From: Mycobacterium sp. URHB0044
GTDB taxonomy: Bacteria > Actinomycetota > Actinomycetes > Mycobacteriales > Mycobacteriaceae
DNA length: 64,000 nt
Direction of reading: 5' to 3'
Assembly: GCF_000620625.1 (NCBI RefSeq)
Contig: NZ_JIAW01000021.1
Location: 62,001 to 126,000 of the forward strand
In this document: positions 1-8,042 of the stretch, piece by piece
Numbering within the stretch: position 1 is the stretch's first letter
How the letters are laid out: each line of letters opens with the position of its first letter
Notes under the pieces: model-generated
Seen by the model: only the letters and a program-made list of their open reading frames with translations
Told to the model about the DNA's origin: nothing
The model's database searches: none
Program-made: the position numbers and the translations under genes

Positions 1-606
1 CGGGGCGCACCGGAATGCGTCGCCGCACTGGTCGCGGTCGAACTCTGTTCCCTCACGCTGCAAACGGCGGATCCGTCGATGGCCAACCTGGTGGCCGGCT
101 CGCTGTTCGGTGACGGCGCGGCAGCGGTGGTGGCGGTGGGCGCGCAGCGGGCGGAAACCAGCGGTGCCCGCGGGCCGGACGTTCTCGACTCCCGCAGCCA
201 TCTCTATCCAGACTCGCTGCGGACGATGGGATGGGACATCGGTGACTCGGGCTTCCAGATCGTCCTCGGCCGCGAAGTGCCCGAGGTCGTCGAGCGGTAC
301 CTGCGCGACGACGTCACCGAATTCCTTGCGGCGCATGACCTGCGCATCGATCAGGTCGGTGCCTGGGTGAGCCATCCGGGCGGACCCAAGGTGATCGAGG
401 CGATCACCTCGACGCTCGGGCTGGGCGATGAGGCACTCGAACTCACGTGGCGTTCGCTCAGCGAGGTGGGCAATCTCTCGTCCGCGTCGGTACTGCACGT
501 CCTGCGCGACACGATCGCCAAACAACCGCCCAGCGGCAGCCCGGGTGTGCTGATGGCGATGGGGCCCGGCTTCTGCTCAGAACTAGTGCTCCTGCGCTGG
601 CACTGA
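1..606 (+). CDS. Type III polyketide synthase (chalcone/stilbene synthase family), 5'-truncated by window edge
   Basis: The frame is open from base 1 and ends at TGA 604-606, so only about the C-terminal 200 residues are present. The segment VAGSLFGDGAAAVV, then SHPGGPKVIEA (carrying the catalytic His) and VGNLSSAS (carrying the catalytic Asn) are the thiolase-fold signatures of chalcone-synthase-like enzymes. The nucleophilic Cys lies upstream and is not visible. Such enzymes condense acyl starters with malonyl-CoA to alkylpyrones or alkylresorcinols. The next two genes (membrane methyltransferase, flavoprotein) match the gene order of phenolic-lipid operons such as Streptomyces srsABC. Family is certain; product is inference. 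Confidence 0.92.
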   Translation, partial: RGAPECVAALVAVELCSLTLQTADPSMANLVAGSLFGDGAAAVVAVGAQRAETSGARGPDVLDSRSHLYPDSLRTMGWDIGDSGFQIVLGREVPEVVERYLRDDVTEFLAAHDLRIDQVGAWVSHPGGPKVIEAITSTLGLGDEALELTWRSLSEVGNLSSASVLHVLRDTIAKQPPSGSPGVLMAMGPGFCSELVLLRWH

Positions 607-609
607 TCG

Positions 610-1119
610 GTGCTCGCCTACGAGGTGCTCATCGGCCTGGTCGCGGTGGAGCGCGTGGCCGAACTCGTGGTGTCGCAACGCAACCTGGCGACGAGCCGGG
701 CCCGCGGCGGCGCTGAGTTCGGGAAGGGCCACTACCCGGTGATGGTGGTTCTGCACGCCGCTCTGCTTGCGTGTTGCCTGGTCGAGGCCATTGCCTTGCA
801 TCGGCCGTTCATCCCTGCGCTCGGCTGGCCGATGCTGGCGGTCGTGCTCGCCGCCCAAGGCTTGCGGTGGTGGTGCATCACCACTTTGGGTTGGCAGTGG
901 AACACCCGGGTGATCGTCGTGCCTGGCGCCGCGCGGGTCACCGGCGGCCCCTACCGCTACCTGTCACATCCGAACTACGTTGCGGTCGCGGCGGAAGGCG
1001 TCGCGTTGCCGCTGGTGCACACCGCCTGGATCACGGCATTGGCGTTCACTGTGCTGAACGCGGCGCTCATGATGGCCCGGATCAAGGTCGAGAACGCCGC
1101 ACTGGCAAGACTGACGTGA
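610..1119 (+). CDS. Isoprenylcysteine carboxyl methyltransferase (ICMT)-family membrane protein
   Basis: A 169-residue integral membrane protein with about four hydrophobic segments and the ICMT/phospholipid-methyltransferase SAM motif GPYRYLSHPNYVAV near residues 115-130. GTG at 610 starts three bases after the polyketide synthase stop, so translation is probably coupled. Bacteria with no prenylated Cys substrate use this family for other substrates; beside a type III PKS the likely role is O-methylation of a resorcinol or a pyrone lipid product (inference, by analogy with SrsB). Its end overlaps the next gene. Confidence 0.85.
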   Translation: MLAYEVLIGLVAVERVAELVVSQRNLATSRARGGAEFGKGHYPVMVVLHAALLACCLVEAIALHRPFIPALGWPMLAVVLAAQGLRWWCITTLGWQWNTRVIVVPGAARVTGGPYRYLSHPNYVAVAAEGVALPLVHTAWITALAFTVLNAALMMARIKVENAALARLT

Positions 1120-2132
1120 TCGATCTCCTCGTCGCCGGGGGAGGCCCGGCCGGGCTCGCCACCGCCCTGCACGGGGCCCGGGCGGGTCTGGAGGTGGTGG
1201 TGATCGAACCCCGCAGCGGCGCCATCGACAAGGCGTGCGGGGAAGGGCTGATGCCGCACACCGTCGCCCAGTTGGAGCGACTCGGGGTCGAGCCGACGGG
1301 TAGGACGCTTGGCGGCATCACGTATCTCGACGGTCGTCGGTCGGCGAGTGCGCCGTTCCGCTCCGGCACGGGACGGGGCGTGCGCCGGACGGTGTTGCAC
1401 GCCGCGCTCGCCGAGGCCGCCAACGCCGCCGGGGTACGCGTGGTCCACGGCGAGGTGGCCGACGTGACGCAGGACGCCGAGTCGGTTCACGCGGCCGGGT
1501 TTCGAGCTCGGTATCTCGCCGCCGCCGACGGCTTGCACTCACCCATCCGGCGCTCGACGGGCCTGGAGATTCCGTCAGGCGGAAGGCGCCGATGGGGTCT
1601 GCGACGCCACGTGCAGACGGCGCCGTGGACCGACCACGTCGAGGTGCACTGGGGCACTGACGCCGAGGCCTACGTGACTCCGGTCGCCGACGACTGCGTG
1701 GGCATCGCGATCCTCACGTCGCGTCGGGGCGGATTCGACGGCCACCTCGGTGATTTCGCTGCCCTCGAGGCGCGCGTGCGGGGATGCGCGCATGGCCGCG
1801 ACCGGGCTGCAGGACCGTTGCGACAGAAGGTGCGCGCCAGGACGGCAGGCCGCGTGTTGTTGGTCGGTGACGCCGCGGGTTACGTCGATGCGCTGACCGG
1901 TGAGGGGCTCGGCATTGCCTTCGGTGCCGCGGAGCTGTTGGTGGGCTGCGTCGCCGCCGACCGGCCGGGTGACTACGACGGCCAATGGCGTCGGATGTCG
2001 CGCCGTTACCGGCTGTTGACGGCCGGCCTGTTGCAGGCCAGCGCCATCGGGCCGATGCGTTCGGCGATCGTTCCCGCGGCGGCCGCGATGCCGGCCGTCT
2101 TCGCCGCGGTCGTCAACCAGCTGGCCGAGTAA
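1116..2132 (+). CDS. FAD-dependent oxidoreductase/hydroxylase (geranylgeranyl-reductase or PHBH-like)
   Basis: GTG at 1116 overlaps the methyltransferase stop (GTGA), giving 338 residues. The N-terminus carries the dinucleotide-binding motif LVAGGGPAG; a second FAD motif, LLVGDAAGYVDALTGEGL, lies near residue 250. This is the fold of class A flavin monooxygenases and geranylgeranyl reductases. In a PKS III-methyltransferase-flavoprotein operon it probably hydroxylates or oxidises the alkylphenol to a quinone, as proposed for SrsC; that role is inferred from context only. Confidence 0.85.
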   Translation: MIDLLVAGGGPAGLATALHGARAGLEVVVIEPRSGAIDKACGEGLMPHTVAQLERLGVEPTGRTLGGITYLDGRRSASAPFRSGTGRGVRRTVLHAALAEAANAAGVRVVHGEVADVTQDAESVHAAGFRARYLAAADGLHSPIRRSTGLEIPSGGRRRWGLRRHVQTAPWTDHVEVHWGTDAEAYVTPVADDCVGIAILTSRRGGFDGHLGDFAALEARVRGCAHGRDRAAGPLRQKVRARTAGRVLLVGDAAGYVDALTGEGLGIAFGAAELLVGCVAADRPGDYDGQWRRMSRRYRLLTAGLLQASAIGPMRSAIVPAAAAMPAVFAAVVNQLAE

Positions 2133-2146
2133 CCGTATTCGCGGCG

Positions 2147-3262
2147 TCACCCGTCGGAGGGCTTGGCGGTTCGATGGGTGTCGCGGTGCGGTGGGCCCGA
2201 GCGATCGCCGTCGTGGCGTTTGCTGACTCCGTCGTGTGTCGGGTGGTCGGGCTTGGTGCTGTCGGCGGTGGCCTCCGTTGTCGGTTTGGCGGGAATGTCG
2301 TTGTCCGCCTTGCTGGTTCGTCGGGGCGCGTTCAGGACGGTGGCGGCGGGTTTCGGCGTGGACGTTCGGATCTGCGCCGCTGACGACGGTGTCGGGTCCG
2401 CAGTGGTAGCCGTCACCGTGGCCGCGTTGGTGGGGGCTGTGGCGGCCGTGTTGGTCGAGATCGGGATCGGCTCGGTGAGCGCGTGACGGACGAAGGCGAC
2501 CGACTCGTCGATCGTCGTCGCGACCGACGCACCAGCGGCTGTCAGACCGCTACCGAGGTTGCCGGTGGCGCCGACGGTGGAGAAGAAGGCGTCCGCCGCT
2601 TGCGTCACGCCGAGTAGGAGGCGTTCTGGCGCTTGGAAGGTCAACGCCGAGAAGACCTCGATGGTCCGCACCGCCGCGGCCTGCAGACCGTTGTGCACCG
2701 TCGGAGGCGGCATCGTTCCGGGTGGCTGCTGCAAGGCGGTGAGGAAGTCGTTGCGTGCGGTATTGACGGCGGCAAGGAGGTCGCCGGGCTGGGTGACGGC
2801 AGTGGTGCCGATGCCGATCAACCCGATCACGGCGACTTCCAGGGCGTTCTGCGCGCGTGGCAGGACCAGGCCGAGGTCGTTGTCGATGATGCCGGTGAGG
2901 GCGGCGTTGGCCGCCCCACTCACCGTCGCGTCGGTCAAGGCGATGGCATTGAGAAGCGGTTGTCCCGATTGGAGTTCCGCTGCGAACGTCGCGGGAATGA
3001 CGGCGAACTTGATCGTCGGCTCGATGGCGAGCTGGACGATGAACGGGCAGATCAACGAGCAGTCTTCGAGTTGGTTGACGAGGAACTGCGAGATCAGCGC
3101 GCCCGGCGGGGCAGCTGCGGGAATCGCGGTGGCCGTGGCCGCGAGCCGCACCGTGCCGACGGACGGCGCGGCTGTTGGCTTGGGTAATGCTGCGGGCGCG
3201 AGGAGAAGTGTGGTGGCGGTCGCCATCGCGCAGCCGGCGGTGACGGATGATCGCAGTCGCAT
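2147..3262 (-). CDS. Secreted mycobacterial protein of unknown function with Thr/Ala/Pro-rich tail
   Basis: A 371-residue protein with a Sec signal peptide (charged start, hydrophobic stretch to about residue 27, small-residue cleavage region). The middle, roughly residues 50-265, is hydrophobic and helical with one close Cys pair (EDCSLIC, near residue 67). The last 100 residues are a low-complexity Thr/Ala/Pro then His/Asp/Lys-rich tail ending in TAKPSDG. I recognise no catalytic motif. It converges on the FAD gene 14 bases away. Probably exported or envelope-associated; function unknown. Confidence 0.7.
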   Translation of the reverse strand: MRLRSSVTAGCAMATATTLLLAPAALPKPTAAPSVGTVRLAATATAIPAAAPPGALISQFLVNQLEDCSLICPFIVQLAIEPTIKFAVIPATFAAELQSGQPLLNAIALTDATVSGAANAALTGIIDNDLGLVLPRAQNALEVAVIGLIGIGTTAVTQPGDLLAAVNTARNDFLTALQQPPGTMPPPTVHNGLQAAAVRTIEVFSALTFQAPERLLLGVTQAADAFFSTVGATGNLGSGLTAAGASVATTIDESVAFVRHALTEPIPISTNTAATAPTNAATVTATTADPTPSSAAQIRTSTPKPAATVLNAPRRTSKADNDIPAKPTTEATADSTKPDHPTHDGVSKRHDGDRSGPPHRDTHRTAKPSDG

Positions 3263-3391
3263 GGTTGCCCCCTTGCCGTGGATTTAGGTCACACCCGTTA
3301 CCACGACGTGCGCGGCCGACGAGTTCAACTGCTCGGTGGGCCCGCGGCGTGTCTATTGACCTCCTGCAAACCGTCTAGCACCATTCCGCAA

Positions 3392-3703
3392 ATGACCCGA
3401 ACTCTTGGAATCCGCCTCGGCGCCGCATTCTTCATCGGTGCGGCAACGCTGCAACTCGCGGCGTGCGGCTCTTCCACCATCAAGCCCGAGGGCGCGGCAC
3501 AGTCGGTCGTCGACCTGGTGTCCGAGAAGACGGACTTCAAGCCGACCGACGTGAAGTGCCCCGACGGTATCGAGGCGAAGGTGGGCCAGGAGTTCGACTG
3601 CAAGTTCACCGGCCCGGACGGCGCCTACACCGCCCACATGAAGGTGCTCAAGGTCGAGGGCGAGCAGGTGCTGTTCGACATCAACACCAAGTTGAGCCAA
3701 TAG
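3392..3703 (+). CDS. DUF4333-type small lipoprotein
   Basis: A 103-residue protein with a signal peptide ending in the lipobox LAAC at Cys25, so it should be lipid-anchored outside the membrane. The rest is one small domain with a Cys pair (residues around KCPDG and FDCKF), as in DUF4333 lipoproteins of mycobacteria. ATG 3392 is chosen because it places the signal peptide at the N-terminus; an upstream in-frame start would put 38 extra residues before it. Function unknown. Confidence 0.8.
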   Translation: MTRTLGIRLGAAFFIGAATLQLAACGSSTIKPEGAAQSVVDLVSEKTDFKPTDVKCPDGIEAKVGQEFDCKFTGPDGAYTAHMKVLKVEGEQVLFDINTKLSQ

Positions 3704-3734
3704 GGGTCAGCCCCGGCGTCGGCGTGGCGTTCGG

Positions 3735-4358
3735 CTAATCGGGTCGCGTCGCCGACAGGTAGGCCCGACCGCGCGGACTCAGCCGGTACCCCACGTCGAG
3801 GCTGATGGTCAGCCCGAGGCCCTTCAGCTGTCGCACCCGGCGCTTGAACCGCGGCACGTCCAGACCGACCCGCGCCGCCAGTTCCGGTGCGCGGACGGCT
3901 TCATTCGCGCCGATCATCGCGAGGTAGTCGCGCGTCCAGGGCGATCCGGCGGCGTCCCAGCGGTCCAATCGTGCGGTGATGGCGTTGATCTCGTCCTCGG
4001 TGAGCGCGTCGTCGGCGGCCAGGGCGGGACGCTCGTCGGGCCCGAGGAACGACACCGCGATCAGGTAGGTGTGCCTGGCTGGGCGTCGGTCGAGGTCGAG
4101 CTGCGCGGCCTTGGCGCTCGGATACCCTGCCGCGATGGCCTCGGCGACGGTGACGCGGTAGCCACCGGAGCGCTCGGTGACGCCGTCGATGCGGATCGTG
4201 CCCACCGGAGTGCGCTGTGTACCACCGGGTTTCGCGCGCGGTGCGTCCCAGCGGCGCAGCACGAGCGTGATGGTGCCGTCGGCGATGCCCTGGGCGGTGG
4301 CCCGATTCAGCAGCACGCGCTCGATCGTAGGGGCGCAAGGCGTGGCGATGCCGGGCAT
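3735..4358 (-). CDS. ASCH/PUA-like domain hypothetical protein
   Basis: A 207-residue basic protein. The first 110 residues (an N-terminal VLLNRATAQGIADG stretch, a core around TLVLRRWDAPR, and TPVGTIRIDGVTER) resemble an ASCH/PUA-type beta-barrel, a fold usually linked to RNA binding. The C-terminal part is helical with a winged-helix look (ELAARVGLDVPRFKRRVRQL, then GYRLSPRGRAYL). It is cytoplasmic with no membrane segment. It is divergent from the next gene, with 29 bases between start codons. The ASCH assignment is tentative. Confidence 0.65.
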   Translation of the reverse strand: MPGIATPCAPTIERVLLNRATAQGIADGTITLVLRRWDAPRAKPGGTQRTPVGTIRIDGVTERSGGYRVTVAEAIAAGYPSAKAAQLDLDRRPARHTYLIAVSFLGPDERPALAADDALTEDEINAITARLDRWDAAGSPWTRDYLAMIGANEAVRAPELAARVGLDVPRFKRRVRQLKGLGLTISLDVGYRLSPRGRAYLSATRPD

Positions 4359-4387
4359 CCGCGCGGATCCTTCCTAGGATCGCGGGG

Positions 4388-5230
4388 ATGAAAGATCGAT
4401 ACGGCTCCGACGTACTGGCCAGCAATCCGCACGGCCTGAAGCGAACCCGCTCAAAAGAATGCGTCGCCGACATCGGCCTGGTGGTCGAGGACGCGGCGAC
4501 CGGATACGTCGGCGCCGTGGTCAGGGTCGAATACGGGCGGATGCAACTCGAGGACCGCAACGGTCGACGCAAGTCCTTTCCGATCGGCCCCGGGTACCTG
4601 ATCGACGGCAAGCCGGTGATCCTCAACCCGCCGCGGCGCACGGCGCCCGCCGCGCCGACCAGGACGGCATCGGGCTCGGTGGCCGTCGCCGGAGCCCGGG
4701 CCCGCACGGCGCTGGCCAGCCGGATCTACGTCGAGGGACGTCACGACGCCGAACTCGTCGAACAGGTGTGGGGTGACGATCTGCGCGTGGAGGGCGTCGT
4801 CGTCGAGTACCTCGGTGGCATCGACGATCTGACCGCCATCGTCGCCGACTTCCAGCCCGGCCCCGGCCGCCGGCTCGGCGTGCTCGTCGACCACCTGGTG
4901 GCCGGTTCGAAGGAGACCCGTATCGCCGACGCAGTCCGGCGCGGCCCGGGCGGTGCCCACACCCTCGTCGTCGGGCATCCCTTCGTCGACGTCTGGCAGG
5001 CGGTCAAGCCCGGCCGGCTCGGACTGAAGGCGTGGCCGGTCGTCCCGCGCACCGTGGAGTGGAAGCACGGCATCTGCGAAGCGCTCGGCTGGCCGCACGC
5101 CGGACAGGCCGACATCGCGCAGGCCTGGCAGCGGATCCGCGGCAGGGTGCGCGACTGGAACGACCTCGAGCCGGCGCTGATCGGCCGGGTCGAGGAGCTC
5201 ATCGACTTCGTGACGCAACAGCCGTCGTAG
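4388..5230 (+). CDS. DUF3097 family protein
   Basis: A 280-residue cytoplasmic protein. The N-terminal 85 residues look like a small beta-domain (VGAVVRVEYGRMQLEDRNGRRKSF split by turns). From about residue 113 comes a Toprim-like segment, IYVEGRHDAELVEQVWG, with further acidic residues downstream (YLGGIDDL, LVDHLVAG). This matches the actinobacterial DUF3097 family, which sits next to rarA in mycobacteria. The Toprim resemblance suggests nucleic-acid processing but is only a motif-level inference. The rarA start lies 20 bases downstream. Confidence 0.78.
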   Translation: MKDRYGSDVLASNPHGLKRTRSKECVADIGLVVEDAATGYVGAVVRVEYGRMQLEDRNGRRKSFPIGPGYLIDGKPVILNPPRRTAPAAPTRTASGSVAVAGARARTALASRIYVEGRHDAELVEQVWGDDLRVEGVVVEYLGGIDDLTAIVADFQPGPGRRLGVLVDHLVAGSKETRIADAVRRGPGGAHTLVVGHPFVDVWQAVKPGRLGLKAWPVVPRTVEWKHGICEALGWPHAGQADIAQAWQRIRGRVRDWNDLEPALIGRVEELIDFVTQQPS

Positions 5231-5250
5231 CGGCGTGGTAAGCAGAGAAC

Positions 5251-6579
5251 GTGTCCGACGGTCTGTTCGACGTCCCCGGTGAACCCAGGTCGACCGCGGG
5301 CGGGCCCGTCGGCGCGTCCTCGCCGCTGGCAGTCAGGATGCGACCGGCGACGCTTGACGAGGTAGTCGGGCAGGACCACCTGCTGCAACCGGGCTCGCCG
5401 CTGCGCCGGCTCGCCGAGGGCTCCGGCGCGGCGTCGCTCATCCTCTACGGGCCGCCCGGTACCGGGAAGACCACGCTCGCCGCGCTGATCTCGGGGGCCA
5501 CCGGGCGACGGTTCGAGGCGTTGTCGGCGCTCTCGGCCGGGGTCAAGGAAGTTCGCGCGGTCATCGACGTCGCGCGCCGCGCCGCCGTGCACGGTGAGCA
5601 GACCGTGTTGTTCATCGACGAGGTGCACCGGTTCTCCAAGACCCAGCAGGACGCGCTGCTGTCCGCCGTCGAGAACCGCGTCGTGCTGCTCGTCGCGGCC
5701 ACTACCGAGAACCCGTCGTTCTCCGTCGTCGCGCCGTTGCTGTCCCGGTCGCTGATCCTGCAACTGCAGCCACTGACTGCCGACGCCGTCCGGACCGTCA
5801 TTCGGCGCGCCATCGACGACCCACGCGGCCTCGGCGGCAAGACGACGGTCACCGACGATGCCGTCGACCTGCTGGTGCAGCTGTCGACGGGCGATGCACG
5901 TAGGGCGCTGACCGCACTGGAAGTGGCGGCCGAGGCAACCGCGAACGTCACGGTCGAGACCATCGAGCAGTCGCTGGACAAGGCCGCCGTGCGTTACGAC
6001 CGCGACGGCGATCAGCACTACGACGTGATCAGCGCGTTCATCAAGTCGGTTCGCGGTTCCGACGTCGACGCGGCCCTGCACTACCTGGCGCGAATGCTGG
6101 TGGCGGGGGAGGACCCGCGCTTCATCGCCCGCCGGTTGATGATCCTGGCCAGCGAGGACATCGGAATGGCCGATCCGACTGCGTTGCCGACGGCGGTGGC
6201 CGCCGCGCAGACCGTGCAGTTGATCGGACTTCCCGAGGCACAGCTCACGCTGGCGCATGCGACGGTGCACCTCGCGACGGCGCCCAAGTCGAACGCGGTG
6301 ACGACGGCGCTCGGTGCGGCGATCGCCGACATCAAGGCGGGCAAGGCCGGTCTGGTGCCCGCCCACCTGCGCGACGGCCACTATTCCGGCGCGGCAGGCC
6401 TCGGCAACGCGATCGGCTACAAGTACGCGCACGACGACCCCGATGGCGTTGTGCCGCAGCAGTATCCGCCGAATGAGATCGTCGGCGTCGACTACTACCG
6501 GCCGACCAGTCACGGCGCCGAACGCGAGATCGCAGGCAGGCTGGACAAGTTGCGGGCGATCATCCGCAAGAGGCGCTGA
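5251..6579 (+). CDS. rarA: Replication-associated recombination protein A (AAA+ ATPase)
   Basis: 442 residues, the usual family length, starting with GTG. Walker A GPPGTGKT lies near residues 68-75 and Walker B FIDEVHRF near 121; sensor regions and the C-terminal MgsA tetramerisation region (LPTAVAAAQTV, GYKYAHDDPDG) follow. RarA/MgsA (WRNIP1 homologue) acts at stalled replication forks with the clamp loader-like AAA+ core. It forms a likely unit with the DUF3097 gene. Corresponds to Rv2559c by order and similarity as I recall it. Confidence 0.95.
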   Translation: MSDGLFDVPGEPRSTAGGPVGASSPLAVRMRPATLDEVVGQDHLLQPGSPLRRLAEGSGAASLILYGPPGTGKTTLAALISGATGRRFEALSALSAGVKEVRAVIDVARRAAVHGEQTVLFIDEVHRFSKTQQDALLSAVENRVVLLVAATTENPSFSVVAPLLSRSLILQLQPLTADAVRTVIRRAIDDPRGLGGKTTVTDDAVDLLVQLSTGDARRALTALEVAAEATANVTVETIEQSLDKAAVRYDRDGDQHYDVISAFIKSVRGSDVDAALHYLARMLVAGEDPRFIARRLMILASEDIGMADPTALPTAVAAAQTVQLIGLPEAQLTLAHATVHLATAPKSNAVTTALGAAIADIKAGKAGLVPAHLRDGHYSGAAGLGNAIGYKYAHDDPDGVVPQQYPPNEIVGVDYYRPTSHGAEREIAGRLDKLRAIIRKRR

Positions 6580-6599
6580 GCTCAGCCGTCCACCCAACT

Positions 6600-6661
6600 C
6601 GCCGAGACTGCTAACAGATCGCTGCTGGCGCCTTTTTTGCGATCTCCCCGCAGTCTCGGCG
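6600..6661. repeat. Nested inverted repeat between rarA and the ArsR gene
   Basis: Perfect 12-base arms (6600-6611 CGCCGAGACTGC; 6650-6661 its complement) enclose a second perfect 7-base pair (6616-6622 AGATCGC; 6639-6645 GCGATCT). A T6 run lies in the loop. As RNA it would form a long two-part hairpin 20 bases after the rarA stop. It may end rarA transcription, but the T-run is inside the loop and not after the stem, so it could also be a dispersed palindromic element. Confidence 0.7.
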
Positions 6662-6673
6662 GGAAAACAGCCC

Positions 6674-6723
6674 TTGACGGCCGGCTCACTCCCTCCTAAC
6701 TTTGTAGTCAACCGATGTGTTGA
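6674..6723 (+). promoter_or_regulatory. Promoter with operator palindrome for the ArsR/SRPBCC pair
   Basis: TTGACG (6674-6679), 17-base spacer, TAACTT (6697-6702) makes a good vegetative-type promoter. Immediately downstream, TCAAC-N6-GTTGA (6708-6723) covers the expected transcription start. Position and symmetry suit an autoregulatory operator for the ArsR-type repressor encoded at 6742. Confidence 0.65.
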
Positions 6724-6741
6724 TCAAACAGAAGGTTGACA

Positions 6742-7104
6742 ATGCACGTTGATGGAGAAGCGGAGACGGGGTTGGACAAGGCGTTCCTGGCGCTGGCCGA
6801 CCCGGTCCGGCGGGCCATCGTGGCGCGGCTGTCACGCGGCCCGGCGACGGTCAACGAGTTGGCCGAACCGTTCGACATCACGAAACAGGCGGTGTCCAAG
6901 CACATCCAGGTGCTCGAGCAGGCCGGCCTGGTCACCCGTAGCCGGGATGCCCAGCGCAGGCCAGTGCACCTGGACGCGGCGGCACTGGAGCGGCTGACGG
7001 CCTGGATCGACCGATACCGGCTCGACGCCGAGCGCAACTACCGCCAGCTGGACGGCCTGCTGGCGGCGATGACCGACACAGGAGAGAAAGGGAAGAAACA
7101 ATGA
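6742..7104 (+). CDS. ArsR/SmtB-family transcriptional regulator
   Basis: A 120-residue winged-helix repressor: ALADPVRRAIVARLSRG begins the domain and ITKQAVSKHIQVLEQAG is the recognition helix region. No CxC-type metal site is visible, so it belongs to the non-metal branch usually paired with SRPBCC (AHSA1) proteins. ATG 6742 is preferred over the upstream TTG because AGAAGG is spaced six bases before it. The stop overlaps the next start (ATGA), and the promoter carries a candidate operator. Confidence 0.9.
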   Translation: MHVDGEAETGLDKAFLALADPVRRAIVARLSRGPATVNELAEPFDITKQAVSKHIQVLEQAGLVTRSRDAQRRPVHLDAAALERLTAWIDRYRLDAERNYRQLDGLLAAMTDTGEKGKKQ

Positions 7105-7574
7105 CGAACGCACTCAACTTGCAGGCTCCCGTCGACACCCTCGCCATGGAGTTCACCCGCGAGTTCGATGCTCCGGTGGAGGCGCTGTTCCGTGCACATG
7201 CCGACCCCGAGCTGGTCAAGCAGTGGCTGGGGCCGCGCGACCTCGAAATGACGATCGAGCGCTGGGACTTCACCACCGGCGGCGGTTACCGCTACGTGCA
7301 CAAGGCCGATCGTGGTGAGTTCAGCTTCAACGGCGTGTTCCACAAGGTCCGGGACAACGAATTCATCATTCAGACCTTCGAATTCGAAGGCGCGCCGGAC
7401 ATGGTGAACATCGAGTTCATGTGGTTCGAGGACATCGGCGGCGGCCGCAGCCGGCTGCGGGGCAGGTCGATCTGCCCGAACGTCGAGGCCCGCGACGGCC
7501 TGCTGTCCTCCGGCATGGAGGGCGGCATGAGTGAGGGCTACGAGAAGCTCGACGAGCTGTTGAAGAACCTCTGA
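7101..7574 (+). CDS. SRPBCC (AHSA1/START-like) domain protein
   Basis: 157 residues with the typical opening FTREFDAPVEALFRAHADPE and WLGPRD, followed by the hydrophobic-pocket core (GGGYRYVHKAD, HKVRDNEFIIQTFEFEG). These helix-grip proteins bind small hydrophobic ligands; the ligand here is unknown. Co-transcribed with the ArsR repressor (4-base overlap), a common pairing in actinobacteria. Confidence 0.9.
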   Translation: MTNALNLQAPVDTLAMEFTREFDAPVEALFRAHADPELVKQWLGPRDLEMTIERWDFTTGGGYRYVHKADRGEFSFNGVFHKVRDNEFIIQTFEFEGAPDMVNIEFMWFEDIGGGRSRLRGRSICPNVEARDGLLSSGMEGGMSEGYEKLDELLKNL

Positions 7575-7596
7575 GGAACTTGACGCGCGCCCACGA

Positions 7597-7621
7597 TCCC
7601 GGTCAGCGATGCTGACCGGGA
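7597..7621. terminator. Bidirectional hairpin between convergent genes
   Basis: TCCCGGTCAGC-GAT-GCTGACCGGGA is an 11-base perfect stem with a 3-base loop between the SRPBCC gene (+) and the GlsB gene (-). There is no T-tract, as is common for mycobacterial terminators. Confidence 0.65.
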
Positions 7622-7662
7622 CCTCGGGGGGCGTTGGTTGTTCGCGGGATCCAACGACGCGG

Positions 7663-7950
7663 CTAGCGCCGCAGCATCCCCGTATGGCGACGGCCCATCA
7701 TGGCCGACACCAGCGCGACGCCGATAGCCGCCACGACGACCTGGACCAGCAATTCGAGCCAGTCGATGCCGTTGGTGGCGGTGGGAATGCCGAGCGCGCG
7801 TGCCAGCGCGGTGCCCAGGAAGGCAGCCACGATGCCGACCAGGATGGTCACGAGCACGGAGATGTTCTGCCTGCCGGGAACGACGAGTCGGCCAAGAACG
7901 CCGACCACGATGCCGATCAGAATCGCAGTGATGACGCCGGTGATAGTCAT
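7663..7950 (-). CDS. GlsB/YeaQ/YmgE-family stress membrane protein (transglycosylase-associated protein)
   Basis: A 95-residue protein, almost wholly three transmembrane helices (ILIGIVVGVLGRLVVPG, ILVGIVAAFLGTALARAL and VVVAAIGVALVSAM) with the family's Gly-rich first helix. The start is set by GGAGGAAGA just upstream. Family members are small stress-induced membrane proteins of unknown mechanism. Confidence 0.88.
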   Translation of the reverse strand: MTITGVITAILIGIVVGVLGRLVVPGRQNISVLVTILVGIVAAFLGTALARALGIPTATNGIDWLELLVQVVVAAIGVALVSAMMGRRHTGMLRR

Positions 7951-8042
7951 TTCTTCCTCCAGGGACGAATGGTGAGAAAGAAATACCCTTGGGATCCTCA
8001 AATAAACGTCGCCGTCAATCGAATGCCGCTCCCGGCGTGTGG

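Noticed and set aside
4741..6711. 656-codon minus-strand open frame opposite rarA
   Set aside because: Arg/Gly/His-rich shadow translation of a certain AAA+ gene.
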